Assembly: GCA_036169595.1 (NCBI GenBank)
Contig: CM069768.1
Span: forward strand, 1,700,001 to 1,764,000
Origin: Dictyostelium firmibasis
Lineage: Eukaryota; Evosea; Eumycetozoa; Dictyosteliales; Dictyosteliaceae
Length of the DNA: 64,000 nucleotides
Direction of reading: 5' to 3'
The notes beneath the pieces were generated by a model. It had not been told where the DNA came from and did no database searches. It saw only the letters and a program-made list of their open reading frames with translations. The translations under genes and the position numbers were made by a program. Shown here piece by piece: positions 14,052-32,295 of the stretch (position 1 is its first letter; every line of letters starts with the position of its first letter).

Positions 14052-14131
14052 GTATTATACAAAAAAAGTTTTTGGTGTTACAAACTTGGATTTTTTTCTT
14101 TACTAATTTTTACCTTTTTTTAATTTTTTTT

Positions 14132-15244
14132 TTATAAAATTAAAACTAATAAAGCAGATAAAATTATAACAAAAATACTAATTTGATTTCTAGTTGCACT
14201 ACCCTCAAAAGTTCCATTAATATTTCTAACTAATTGATAATCAGTTAAATTGAAAGCTCTATGATCCCAAAGATCACTTTGCATTCCAAATGAAATTTCG
14301 AATTTATTTGGATTATCTTCGCAATAGCTATAAATGAGAAAGATGTTAATAAATTATTTTTAATTTTTTTGATAATTATTATTATTTTTTTAAATTAAAA
14401 CATACTTGATAATATAAAGATAGGAATCAAAAATATCTTGAATTGATGACAAATCAAATTTTTTTTCAAAATTTGGATAATAACGAATATAGATACTTTC
14501 TCTATTACCATTATAGAATAAACCATCTGTTGGGGTGAAATCTAATTTTTCGATATAAAAGTTTTTATCGAAACCAATTTCTTCCAATTTACGGACAGAT
14601 TCAGTATTGTTTTGTAAATTACATGGAGTTATTCTAATATTGAAATCGCCAGCAGGGAAGAGAGCCTTGGCCCAAGCACATTTCGAGTGGAGGGCATATT
14701 TATCAGGGACACGACGACTTGTTCTAAAACCTGGATTAAAATCACATTTATAACCAGCTTGTGCTTTTATTCTAGAGTAAACTACTGGTTCATAGACTTT
14801 GGTATCACCAAATCCTTTGTTAGGCTTCATAAATCTACTCCATGATTCTACCATATCAACTGGTTTATCGACCATTGTATCAATACTGTATACAGTGGAG
14901 AAATCAACACTACAGTAAATCTCTTCAGCATTGTAGGTTATAGTACCATTTGAGAATACTTGAAGACAATCGATTTCATAAACGAAACGAGTTAACTCCT
15001 TTTTTAGTGTTGGTTGACAATTGAAATTAACTGGATAATTGAATACTACATCTCCGGAAAAATATAGTTTGGCTCCAAATGGTATTTGTATAATATCTTC
15101 ACTTGTAAATTTATCTTGATTAAAATAATATTGTTGTGTGGTTTGATTACATGATGTTGCAGTTAATCCTGATATTGTACAAATATCTGATTTCACCTTA
15201 TTTATAATAAATAATATTAATGTTAAATAAAAAACTATTCTCAT
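14132..15244 (-). CDS. Secreted, probably GPI-anchored, dictyostelid-type protein
   Basis: Two exons on the minus strand, 15244-14406 and 14327-14132, give 344 residues. Residues 1-19 (MRIVFYLTLILFIINKVKS) are a clear signal peptide. The ectodomain has many Cys (for example DICTISGLTATSC near the start) and several N-x-S/T sites (NQTT, NGT, NNTES, NLT). The C-terminus is a hydrophobic tail (ISIFVIILSALLVLIL) with no cytoplasmic residues after it, preceded by GSAT, the layout of a GPI-attachment signal. I do not recognise the family. A cell-surface or secreted role is inferred from these signals only. It is convergent with the PTB gene, 293 bp apart. Confidence 0.82.
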
Positions 15245-16945
15245 TTTTTATTTAAATATTTATCTTTATAAATTTTAATAATAGGCTATTTTTTTTAAAA
15301 TATTTAGTTTTTGTATTTGTTTTTTTTTTTTTTATTATAATAACAAAAAATAATAAATGTTATTATTTAATTTTTGAATTTTTGAAATTTATTTTTTTTT
15401 TTAAAAAAAAAATATTAATTGTAAAAAAAATAAATTTATTTATTAAATTTTGTATTATATTGTAAGTGTGTGTATATTTTGTGTAAATTACAATGTATTT
15501 TTTTAATATTTTTATTTGATTTTTTTTGAAATAAAAAGAGTTTAATTATTATTATTTTTTTTATTTTTTTCTTTCTATTTATTTAATTTCTTTTTTTTAA
15601 ATTTCTTTTTTTTTAAAATGATTAAAATAAAAATAAAAATAAGTAAAATTCTTTTTTTTATTTTTTTTATTTATAATTAAAAAAAAAAAAAAAAACAAAA
15701 AAAAAAAAAAAAAAAAAATAAAATTTGAAATAGATGAATTATCTATTAATAAAGTTTGAATGTTTGTGTGGTTAAACACTTTAAATGTTTTTTTATTATT
15801 ATTTGATTTTTTACCAGCGAAAGGATGGATTGATATTAATTAAACTTGTTTTTTTTTTTTTTTCTTTTTTATTTTAGTGTGGTTAAATTTTTTTTTTTTA
15901 AGTGTGGTTTTTATAATTTTTTTTTTGATTTAACTATATATATATATATATATATTGTGTTAGTGTGCCTTTATTGTTTTAAAACACACATTTAGATTTG
16001 ATATATAACATTTAAAGAGGTATATTTGAATTGTTTATTTTTTTATTTTTTTTTTTTTTGGGTAAATCCTATTGATTTAAAAATTATTTACTAAAAACAA
16101 AAAAAAAAAAAGTATTTTGTAAAGAAATGTTTAAAATTCAATTTAATTATAAAATAGTGGTTTTATGTGTTAAATTTTTTATAAAATTATTGTAAATGAC
16201 ATCTTATTATTTGAATCTTAATAAATTGTTTTAAGACTGTTTTTTTTTTTTTTTATCATATATATTATTTTAATCATATAATCATTGAAATTGAATGAGT
16301 AATTATATGCACATAGGGATACAAAATAAAAAAAAGGGTTTTTTAAAAAATTAAATAGAGTCTAGTAATATTAACTTTAAGTATAACACTATTTCCTTTT
16401 ATATAAAAAAAAAAAATTTTATTCGTTTTTTAGTGTCTTATATCTATTTTTGATTATAATAAATATTATTTTTTTTATTGGTTTATCACATTATTTGTAT
16501 AAAGATTTTTTTTTTTCTTAAAATTACATCTCTAATCTATAATTTAAAAAAGAATTCAATCAATAATAATAATAACAACTTTATTATAATATTAGTATAT
16601 TTTTTTATATATATATATATTTATTATTTCATTATTTTGAATTCATTGATAAAATTAAAATTTTTAATTATTTAAGGGTTTTGCGAAAAATGTAGATTAT
16701 GTGTCATTTAAACAAAAAAGTAATTAATACACATATAAAAAAATAAAAAATAAAAAAATAAAAACCTAATAATTTGATGGATTATAAATATTTTAAGACT
16801 TTGATATTGGTTAAAAATACAATCATATTAAATAAATTTAAAAAAATTGATTAATAAACAATAATAATATAATAAAAATAAATATCGTAAAAAGAGTAGA
16901 ATCAAATAAAAAGAAAATGATTATAATAAATAAAATCTGGATTGG

Positions 16946-16982
<37 letters not shown>

Positions 16983-17165
16983 CACTTATATTTTATTGTA
17001 AAACGAATCAAATATATTTGATTGCATAACTGTTTTATTAACTAATTAATTTAATTATTTCTTTCACAATTTTTTTTTTTCTCAAAAAAATCCTAAAAAA
17101 AAAAAAAAATTTCGGTAGTATTATGAAAATTATTTGTAAACCTTAAAAAAAAAAGATTTGTATAT

Positions 17166-17200
<35 letters not shown>

Positions 17201-17268
17201 CTTATTTTATGTACATTTATTTTCAAACTTGATATAATAGAATATAAAGAATTTGTTGTTTGTGTGGT

Positions 17269-17308
<40 letters not shown>

Positions 17309-17410
17309 GGATAAATATTTTCTTTATAGTTGTTATATCTCTTTCAATTGTTTTTTTTTTTTTTTTGTTTTGTATTATAAAAAAAAATTTGTGAAATTAA
17401 AACTTTGAGT
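15245..17410. other. Long AT-only intergenic region
   Basis: 2.17 kb upstream of the GPI-protein gene and downstream of the ZNF706-like gene. It holds poly(T) and poly(A) runs, a (TA)n stretch at 15936-15954 and a loose cluster of GTGTGG at about 15768, 15877 and 15902 with a further GTGT near 15957. No credible open frame; the apparent ones are F/I/K-only translations of homopolymer. Confidence 0.5.
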
Positions 17411-17772
17411 TTAAGCAGGGGCCATTGCTGGGAAACAATCTTCAAATTTATTCTTTGGGTGTTTGTTATCAGAGTGAATTCTGAGTTCAGCTTCTTTGGC
17501 AGTACATAAGAAGCTTGCTCTACAAATGTTACAAATTGTAGTTTTGGCAGCTTCGTTAGCTTTTAATTGACTTTTGGCACTTGATGCACCTTCGTTTCTC
17601 TTTATATTTCTTTCTCTCTTTTGTTGAGCTTTAGCACCGTTTCCTATTATATTTTAAATTGTTTAATTTTTTTATCAATAGTTATTCTTCTTTTGTTCTC
17701 TAATAGTTTTTTTTAAAAAGAAATAAAAAAAACAATAAAATAAGATAAAAATATATATTTACCTGATGGCAT
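17411..17772 (-). CDS. ZNF706/4F5-type small C2H2 zinc-finger protein
   Basis: Two exons on the minus strand, 17772-17763 (ten bases) and 17643-17411, give 80 residues. The start MPSGNGAKAQQKRERN is the basic 4F5-like N-terminus, followed by a single zinc finger CNICRASFLC...H...H (two Cys near 43-46, His pair near 62 and 67) and the family ending HPKNKFEDCFP. This matches ZNF706 of animals and the At2g23090 type of plants, small cytoplasmic/nuclear proteins of poorly known function. The intron (17644-17762) has a GTAAAT donor. The first coding exon carries only three codons plus one base, which fixes the start. Confidence 0.9.
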
Positions 17773-18004
17773 TGTTGTATATGTATGTGTGATAAGTTAG
17801 AAAAAAATTTAAAAATAAAATAAAAATAAAATTTTTTTTTTTTGAAATTTTTTTTTGAAAAAAAAAAAAAAAAATAAAATAAAAAAAAAAGAAAAAAACT
17901 AGTTTCCAAATTTTAATTTCTCAACACAAACGATTACCTTATTTAAAATTTTTGATTTTAAATGTTATTTTTTTAATTTATTATTTTTACAGTTTTTTTT
18001 GGAT

Positions 18005-21962
<3,958 letters not shown>

Positions 21963-22449
21963 TCTATTTTTTTAAATACCTATTTTATTTGATTGAAAAA
22001 ATAAAAAAATAGCAAAAAAAAAAAGCTTTGAAAACTTAAAATTGTATGGTTTGTGTTCTAAAAAAAAAAATAATAAAAAAAAATAATAAAAAATAATTTT
22101 AAACTTAAAAAAATAAAAAAAAAAAAAACTAATTTGAAACTTTAAATTGCATGGTTTGTGTTCTAAAAAAATAAAAAATGAAAAAAAAATAAAAAAAAAA
22201 TAAAAAATTAAAAAAAAAATAAAAAAAAAATAATTATAAGAAAAATTAAAAAAGGTTTTTGTACTTTAAAGGAAAAAACAACAAGGAATAATTTATCCTA
22301 ACGACTTTTTCTATTTCCAAATAAATGATAATAGAAAAAATTATTGAAAACATTGAGGGAATAGATTAATCATATAATGAAGATCAAAACGATGCTCATA
22401 TGATGAATATTCATAATAAAACTATTTCTCCTTTAAAATTTCTAAAATT

Positions 22450-22491
<42 letters not shown>

Positions 22492-23049
22492 CGAAGCGAT
22501 TTTCCTTTGATAAATTATCTAAATTCAAATATTATTAGAAATTATATAATATTTATTAAATAAAAAAAAAAGAGTGAAAAATATAAAAAAAAAATAAAAA
22601 AAAAAAAATCTAATTTTTTTAAATTTTTTCTCAATTTATTTTTTTTTATTTTTTTTATTTTTTTTTTATTTTTTTTTTTTTTTCAAATTTGTTAAATTAT
22701 TATTTATTTATTTTATATAAACTGTAAAAAAGATCCCAGAGTATACATATAGTAAACAAGAAAAATTTAATAATAGCAATAATAATAACAATAATAATAA
22801 GTAAAAGAAACAAAAACAATAACAATAACAATCAATCAATAAACTAACAATAATAATATAATATTAATAATTTTAATAATAAAAAAAAAAAGAGTGACAC
22901 TTTTTTTTTAAAAAAAAAAAAAAAAAATTTTTTTTTTTAATTAAAATTTTTCAAAAAAAAAAAAAATTAAAAAATAAAAAAAGATATACATATTCAAATA
23001 CACACACATTCACATTCATACACATATTCACAGATACAAATAATAAATA
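21963..23049. other. Divergent intergenic region with a local direct duplication
   Basis: 1.09 kb between divergent genes. Two imperfect copies of a segment containing ATGGTTTGTGTTCTAAAAAA lie at about 22025-22064 and 22132-22170. At 22327-22450 there is a less homopolymeric stretch with short in-phase codons broken by a stop. A/T runs fill the rest, and a CACACA/CATTCA leader (23000-23035) precedes the deubiquitinase start. Confidence 0.5.
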
Positions 23050-24284
23050 ATGTCCGAAAATAGAGATGTAAGGTACTTAGTTGATTTTATAAAGAATATT
23101 CCAAACAATGAATCAAAGGAAGTGATCAAAGTGGTGGAACATGTCATTCAAATTCTCGATGAAAGTGAGGATTTCTTTTATAATTTTGAAAAGTTTTCCG
23201 AAATCGTCGAAGTGCTTTGGTTTAAAGTGTAAGTTATTTGAGGAGGAGTTTTTGTTAGTGTCATTCATTGACTAAAAAATTTAATATTGCTTAATAAATT
23301 TGCTTTTTTCTTTCTCTTTATTAATATTCTTTTTTTTTTATTATCGCTATATTTTTTTTCTTTTCTACATTTTATAGAAGTCAAAATCCACATCAAAATG
23401 AATTAATTCAAAAAGTAGATTCTTTTTTCAAAAAGATCATGGAAGTGATCACAAATAGATTATCACAAGGTGAAGATTTTTCACCTGAGAATTTAAAGAT
23501 TTTAAATTTAATATTCTCACCAAAACCATCAGGTTATCGTGATTATAGATATCAAGAGAATGGAGATGATATTTCAAGTAAATTATCAACTTTCGAAGCA
23601 ACGACTTTTTATGAAAATGGTGGCCTTAAATGTTTAATCACTAGAATTCAAGAATTTAAAAATTCATTTGAAAATTTAAAAAAAATTGTCAATACAATTA
23701 AAAAGGTAAGTTTAAAACTTTATTTTATTTTATTCTATTTTATTTTATTCTTTTTTTTTTTTTTTTTTTTTTTAAAAATTTCAAAAAAAAAAAATTTCAA
23801 AAAATTCAAAAAAAATCAAAAAAAAAAAAACAAAATTTATTAATTAAATTTTAATTTAATTTTTCTTTATTTAAACAAAATAAAATACTAATAATAAATA
23901 AAGATTACAAAAAAAGTTGAAAAGTTCGAAGGACAAATAGTTGAAGATTTAATAAAGATTGTGTTCCAAAAAATATTGGGAGCTACTGACGAAGAGTTTA
24001 AGAATGAAAATAAGAAAGATTTAGATTTAATTATCAAACATCTTTCTGGTATAGTTAATAATTTACAATATGAACAAAACAATAATAGTGCACTTCAAGA
24101 TATGATTCATCAACAAAGTTTATTGGTTTCATTAAAGTGTTTTAAATCACCATCTCTCTTTCAAAGAAATGCTGGTCTCAATGATATCATCAGATTTTGT
24201 AAATCAGAAAACAACAATAACAATAATAGTTTTATGTTGAGAAACCAACCATTTTCGATTTATGTACCACCCCAGTAAGTGGCC

Positions 24285-24315
<31 letters not shown>

Positions 24316-27300
24316 ATAATGGTATTAATCTTTTATTTTCCTTTTCGCTTTTTTTAAAAAAAAAATAGGAAAATCGTTGAATGGTTAAAAGAAAATCAAG
24401 TCGTTGAATTATTATATGGTGAAACAAGTCATATTCAATTATTACAAAAATGTACAGATATATTAAAATTCCTTGCAGAACAAAAATCATTTGATAGAAA
24501 GTATTTGGACTTGGTATGGTCAGCATCTGAAGGAAAACATGAAACCATAGAGAATGCAATCTATGATACTATTGGAACCATCGCTCCATTACTCCCACCC
24601 GAAGATATTGATTATCTCTTTGAAAAAGTTCAAATGATCCCATACAATCATTACACTCAAATAACATTGAACTTAGTACGTTCATTGACTCAAAGATCAT
24701 CACATCAACAGCAACAAATAACCAATTCAGATGGAACTACCACAACCACCATGTTAACATCAAAAGGTTTAGATATATTTTGGAATTTAATACAAGAGGA
24801 TTGTGATGTTAGTTTTGAGATATCAGAGGCATCATTAAATACTCTTCAAGAATCACTCCAATACTATCCAAGTCAAAGAGGACACTATTTGGGTAGATGC
24901 TTAGATCGTATCGGAAATCATCACTCTGTCATATTGTGCCTCCGTTTACTCTATCAACTTATCAATAGCTTCGCAGAGAAAAAAAAAAAGAGAGACATAC
25001 ATGGTAACAATAGCATGATGAATAATGATGTGGAGATGGCAAATGTAATTGAAAATATCGATCAAAAATACCACTTGGTTGAATTATTATATAAACATTT
25101 AGTTTATTATACTTCGCAGTGCAAACAGTTAATAATTAATGGTAATTATTATAGTGATAAAGGTATGATGGCAATGAATGTTGACGGTGGTAGTGATCAA
25201 ACACACAAACAACCTTATAGACCACCACCAGGTTTTGATGATTTTACGTTTGCTGGAGGAATTAGTCATATTGCCCAAATTTACGATTATTTAAACTTTA
25301 TTCGTTTCATATATGAGAAGTCTAGTTTGTTCCTCACCAATCAACATATTGATATATTATGGAATGTCTTTGTTCTTGAACCAGTATCAAACTCTGATAG
25401 AACTCACTTTTTCACTTGGACCATTGAGCATTTACGTTTGGATGAACATCAAGTTTTGTATTTTATAAACAAATTCCAAACGTTATCCTTCACAAATTTA
25501 GATACTACCGGTTTTGAATTTTACAAGTTTTGTTTCAATTTAATTAAATCTCAAAATGAATATAACAACGACAACAATAACAACAATAATATAGATGATA
25601 ATATAATTGGATTAGATGATTTATGGAGAATTTTATTAGAGGCACAAAATGAACAAGTTGGAAGAGCAGCATGTTCATTTATAATTGAGCAATATAAAGA
25701 TTATAAGAATCCAGAGGAATTTTTAAATACTTGTATGGCAAAATTATCAAAGGTACCAATTAACAATGGCTCATCAATGGATCCGATTAATTATATGTTG
25801 GTTACACGTTGTCTTTCATTGATTAAGAAATATTTAGAGGAGTTTGGTTCAAGATCATCTGATAGTTTCAAGAAACACTTTTCACCATTGATTACGGTTA
25901 GATTTAGTAGTCAGAGAAATACATTCAAATTGGATGTAAAGAGCAGTGAGTCCATTGGTATCATTAAACAATTGGTTGCTAATTTCATAAAGTCTTCAGA
26001 ACATTGCATCTGTTTAACATTCCAAGGCAAAATGATGGTTGATGACTGTCAAACCATTGAAGATTTTCGTGTTGGAAATGGGGATACCATTAATTTCCAA
26101 GAGATTGGCGAACCAAGACAACCACTCACCTATGGTCAACCCGTTTCAATTAATTTCGATCAAAATAATTTTGCATTGCTATTTGGTTTGTTAAATATCC
26201 AATCGATTGCTCAAGATGTTTGGGATTTATTAATGTTATTACCAGTTAATAGACATATCTTGAGTGAAATAACAGTTGACATCGTAAATAGTGGAATTAA
26301 ACAACAAACATCAACAATCAATTGGGATAATCTATTTGATCCAAAATCATCATATCGTTTGCTATATAGTTTATTAATTATTGAATCAATGGTAGTCAAT
26401 GATAGTTATCATGGTGATGGTGATGTAATTGGTGGGAGTTTAGATGGAGGAAGTGGCTCAAATGAATGGAAACAAAAATTCATTTCTTCAGGTGGATCAA
26501 ATCATTTAATTAAGATTTTAATGACCACAGATCTTCAAAACCCATCACGTGGTAATAAGAGAAACACTTGTCTTTCAGTACTTTTAAGGATTATTTATAA
26601 TATCTTAGAGGCCAATCGTTTCAATTTCTCTGCAATCACCAGTCAACAAATTGCACCAGCCGACTTTTTAAATCGTTTAATCGAGTTAACTTGGAATCAA
26701 GTCATTCCAACCATCCACGAAGAGAACCTTTCAACTCACGAAACCGAAGACGCTATGGTGGTTTCTCATTTAATGCATTTAATTGTTGCCATCCTCGCAA
26801 GCAATGAGCAACTATTCGAGGTATTTGCTAAGAATAAAAATATTTTGGAATGGATTTCACTCGTTATACTCGATAGTAAAGACACTTTTATTCGTGATAA
26901 AGCTGCTAATGGCATTCGTGATATATGCCAATATATTTCTCCACCCATATCAAAACGTTACTTTTTGGAGCAATTCCTCAACTTACTCTTTAAAAATGTT
27001 GCTGATGATCGTCAATCATCAGCTTGTCAGCAATTTTTTGAAGTACTTAATTATTTATTAAACGATCAAGTTCAATCATTGGTTAGTGATGCATCAACTG
27101 CTGACGTCATGACTACTTCGTCAATCTATTCCGAACTCTTGTTAAAGATGGTCGAGATGATTAAAACTCAACCAATTATTGAATCGACAGCAATATATCA
27201 GCCAGATGTTCTATTAATGGGATTATTAAACCTTGTAAAGATTTTAATTCAAGACAACAACGAATTTAAATTATTGGCAGGTCAAAAAGGTGGTCTTGTT

Positions 27301-30300
27301 AAAGAGATTTTCCACGAATGTCTCTTTAATATTGCCACCGCAGATAATCATGGTGCAACTTGCCCACCAAAATGTAAAACAAAAGAAAGTAGAGATATTT
27401 GTTTCGCCGTACTATTAGAGTTGGCCAAAGGTTGTGAAAAGAATTTACGTGAAATTACAACTCTTTTAATGGAACACCATAAACCAGAAGAAAAACGTTT
27501 ACTTTGGAGCTATTATCCAGCAGGTAATGAAAAATCAACTTGTGGTTATGTTGGTTTAAAGAATTTAGGTGCCACCTGTTATATTAATAGTTTAATGCAA
27601 CAACTCTTTATGATTCCAGGTTTCCGTTACAATATTATTCAATCCGAGGAGAAATATAATTCACCACAAGAACAACAAGAGTCCCTCCTTTATCAATTGA
27701 AAATCATTTTCGCAAATCTTCAAGAGTCTGAGAAAAAATCACATGATCCTAAAGATTTCTGCCTCACTTATAAATACGATGGTCAACCAATCAACACATC
27801 GATTCAAATGGATGCTGATGAGTTCTTTAATATGCTTTTCGATAAATTGGAGAATACTCTTAAATCGACACCACAAGAGAAACTATTAAAGGACTTTTTC
27901 GGAGGTAGCTCAGTAAATCAATTCATCTCTCAAGAGTGTAATCACGTTTCTGAACGTGAAGAACCATTCTATACAATTAGTGTTGAAGTAAAGAACAAGA
28001 AAGAAATCCAAGAGTCATTACAATTGTTTGTGGAGAGTGAAACTTTAGATGGTGATAATAAATACTTTTGTAGTAGTTGCTCTCAAAAGGTTAAAGCATT
28101 AATGAGAAGATGTATTAAAGATTTACCAAATACATTGATCATTCATAACAAGAGATTTGAATTTGATTTAGATCTCATGAAGAGAACAAAGTTAAATGAT
28201 GCACTTCGTTTCCCAATGACAATCGATATGGAACCTTACACTAAAGAATACCTCGAAAGAAAAGAAGCAATCGAAAAAGCTAAAGAAAAGGGTGAGCAAA
28301 TCCCAGAAGCAGCATCACTACATCCACCATCATACTATCAATATGAATTGGCAGGCATTTTAGTTCATACTGGTACCGCAGATTCTGGTCACTATTACAG
28401 TTACATCAAAGAACGTGAACCAAATTGTGAGGGTCAACCACGTCGTTGGATTTTATTCAATGATCAAGCAACAGAGGTTTTCAATCCTGAAGATATTTCA
28501 AAAGCATGCTTTGGTGGTTATGATCAATCCGATCATGGTAAAGGTAATTTCCGTGGAGGTCCAAGAGTTAATAATGCCTACATGTTATTCTATGAGCGTT
28601 CTTACATTCAAGGTGAAATGATAAAGAAATATGAAAACGTTCAACCATCAGAAGCCTCAAAATTGGTTCCAAAGGATATGTTTTCAAGTGTTTGGAAAAA
28701 GAATATGAAATTCTTAAACGACAAGAATATCTTTGATCCAAACTATTTCTCATTCCTATTGAATATTATTAAATTGGACGAATCATCATTGTCATTATTG
28801 GACTCAAACAACAAAATGGATTTCATATCATCTCAAGAGCTATTAAAAGGTAATAATAATGCTGGCTCTGACTCAGTCGACGATTTAAACAATCAAAAAC
28901 TATCTTCAACTCAAGATAATGAATCAGGAGCAGCAAGTGAAAATTCAGGTGGGGCAGTTGGTTTTTACAATGGTGAATTCAATCAAACTATGCAATCGAT
29001 TGAATTGGGTACAAGATTTTTAGTTGAAACTTTATTCCATTCAAAGGACAGAAAAATGTTGGGTGATACTGTAAACTATTTAATTTCACTCTACGAAAGA
29101 AATTTAGAAGCATGCTATTGGTTATTAAATACGATCGTTGAACAACAAGGTTCTGATAATTCTTGGATTAGACAGGTTTTATTAACTTGTGTAACTTTTG
29201 AGCCCAGAGAGGCCTTAATGAAACTATTATTGTCAGTTATTAAAACTTTGATTCCAAGTGAAAAAGAAAAATATGGTTTAGATGAGGATAATGAAATGAT
29301 GTCTGAAAACAGTGGAGCACCTATAACCTCAATCGATGAAGACGATGAAGATGATGAGGATTCAATGAATACTGGCACCACCAAAGGTAAACAAAAGGCA
29401 TCCTCTCAAATGAACTACGATCAAGATGAAATTTTCCCAAGCTTTTCAACCCTTAAGAAACCAAAATCCATCATATTTAAGTTTATGGATGTATTTTTAG
29501 ATTATATTAAGGAAGCACCAATTCATTGGAAACATTTTAGTTATTACTTTATGTTTATCAAAGAGTTTTCGTTGTTAGGCGAAGAAGAAAGAAAATATTT
29601 GGTCAATAGAAATGTTATTGGTCGTTTAATTGATTTCTTTTTGGGTGATGAATCGCAACTCTCTAAAACTTATCCACCACACAAGAAACCAAAGATGGGC
29701 GATAAATATAATAACCCACAATTCATTTATATGATAGAGGCTGTCAATATCTTGGTTCGTAGTTGTCATACTAGATATAGTAAAATGGAATTCGACAAGA
29801 AAGGTACCTATCAAAATATTCCAAGTCAAGTCTGTTTGAATTTGATTCCAATGCCAGAGAATGACATGGAACTCTTATATGATCCTGTATTTGTTGCTAA
29901 AGCAATCAAAGAGAATTCATTGATTAAACCGATCACTGAAATCATATCATACATTTGTTTTAACGATATTGATACCACAAACACCATCACTCAATACATC
30001 GAAGGTTTCGACCAAGGAAAGACATCATTAGAGGTCTTACTTCCATTGATTACATTAGATGATCAATGTAGAGAAGAACGTGTTGACATTGCCATTCCAC
30101 ACTATATCAATATCCTTGAGGAGAACTTTAAATCCCGTGGTTCTCTACCATTCCTAAAATCCTTGGTTGAAGCTGCTCAACAATATGGCTTCATCGCTGA
30201 TTGGTTCAAGAAGAACTTTGATCGTTGGGTTACAAGTTGGCTCGTTGGTAGTGAACATTCAGAGGTCAGAAGTGAGGCTTTCACATTACTCATTCATATT

Positions 30301-32295
30301 AATCAATTGACTCAAGAACAACCAGATCATGATGCAATCATTGAAACCTTCTCTTTCCTTTGCAGTGTCGAAACCATTAAATATGCCAAAAAGATCTGTA
30401 AAAAAGATAAAGATCATCGTGGTATTTTCAAATTTGAATATTATTTCAAACTTCTCAGACTATCTTTGGTTGCCACAGAATGTAAACAAATTTTCACTCA
30501 AGTTGCAACATTGTTCTATGGTTTTATCACTGATATTATTTTCCAACAAAACGAAATCGATAGAAATCGTCAAGAGCTTACTCACTTTTTGGTCGATGTA
30601 CTTCGTGATCAACCAGATAATATTGCACTCTTACAAAAGGAACCATGTTCAAGCAAACTTATGGATTACTTTATTAGTATTTCTACCAAAGAGGATTTGA
30701 AACAATTCAATCAAAAATCTTTACCATCTTTCTATGAGCTTTTATACATTTTAGCTTGTGATAAACATTCATTCCTCGAGTATGTCATTGGTCATCCTAA
30801 CTTTGAATGGGCTTGTAAATTTTTATTATGTGAATGTGGTGAATATCAAGATATTTCAGTTTTCCTTTTCAATATATTAGAGTTGATACCAAGAGCTCCA
30901 AAATATGCACAGGCTTTGATAAATCACTTTTTAGTTTTTCAAAACTTCTTCTTTTATCCAACCAATTCATTGAAAGTTATGGATATCCTCACCTTTTCAA
31001 AGAAAGAAGCTATTTATTTTATTAATTCCCAAGGTATCACTGTATTTAGTAAATTCTTGAGTTCAAGTAAAGACTCTCAAGAGAACACACGTCAATATCC
31101 AAAAGCAATCGATATTATTTTCAAAGTTTTAACATTAATTCGTTCACCACCTTCACCATCATCTCAACCAGATCCTTCCTCTTCACCAAAATCAAATGTA
31201 ATTGTAATTGATGAAGAAACTTCATCCTCTTCAAACATCCAAAATCCAACCAACATTAATGTAAATGAATTAACTACAGAGGTAAAGATTCTATCAACTG
31301 TTTTATATAGTATTATGGACAACAGTGAAATCGTTTGTCAAAAAGCCCAAAAACTTTTAAATTTTATTGCTGTTGAGTCACCTGATACCACCATATTAAC
31401 ATTTAGTGAATTCGTTACAAAATGGATAAACAAAAAGAATTCAATGATTAATAATAATATTAATTCAATTAATAATAATAATATGATGAATTCAATTAAT
31501 TTAGTTGATAGTGATCCAAAACAACCATCAATACCACAATTTTCACATGGTAATCCAAGCCAACATTATCCATCTCCATTTGTTCAATCTAATCAACAAC
31601 CACAATCGTCACCAATTCAACAATCAAGACTAAATCAACAATTATTGACTCAATTTTCATTTAGCGAAACATTTTTCAATGCATTAATCGATATAGTTTT
31701 AATGTCAATGCAAAGCGCAGCCTCTCAAAATTTAAATCCTTCATTAGAACCAAAGGCATCAATTTCTCTTGGAAAATTGGTGAAAGAAATCCTAAACATC
31801 AATATGGAAATGGGTTCACGTATTCTTAGTCGTGTAATTGATAGTTTAAAGATTGAGGATAGAAACTCGGTGATCTCTCATTGCATCGAGCATAATTATA
31901 TTGGTACTAGTGAAACTTCCCCAACAACTCCAGCTTCACTTAACTCTTTGTATCATTTAATTAAATCTTTCCTTCAAGATAAAGCCAACGAAGAAACTGT
32001 TAATAACCTATGCACCGATATCGAAGATAAAGTAACTACAGCCATCGTTTCCATTCAATCACTAGAGAATTTCAATATTAACGAAATCGATAATCATTTA
32101 TTAATCTTAACAAATGCCCTCCGTCAAATTCAATTGTTAGATAATTGTTACCCAAATGGTAAATCTAAACAATCACTTTCAAACACCATAACCTCTTTAA
32201 ATGAATTCGCAAACAAAGATTGTTGTAACATTCAATCTGAAAATGTCAGATTATTTTTAACTTCTTTCAAATCCATTAGATCCCCAAATAATTAA
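23050..32295 (+). CDS. Giant ubiquitin-specific protease, USP9X/USP24/USP34 class
   Basis: Four exons, 23050-23228, 23378-23705, 23904-24274 and 24369-32295, give 2934 residues. A long helical (ARM/HEAT-like) N-terminal region carries a ubiquitin-like domain at about 800-870 (ITVRFSSQRNTFKLDV... FQGKMMVDDCQTIEDF). The USP catalytic domain starts at GYVGLKNLGATCYINS with Cys1363, has a zinc-binding CSSCSQK pair, and ends with ELAGILVHTGTADSGHYYSY (His1634) and WILFNDQ (third triad residue). Another roughly 1200 residues of helical repeats follow. Layout and motifs match the USP9X/24/34 group, thiol proteases that remove ubiquitin from proteins and act in stability control and signalling. All catalytic residues are present, so it should be active. 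It is free of very long homopolymer tracts, unusual for a protein this size here. Confidence 0.92.

Noticed and set aside
16478-16675. 65-residue open frame MVYHIICIKIFFFLK...
   Set aside because: Composition equals the surrounding AT background, with no domain or typical start context.
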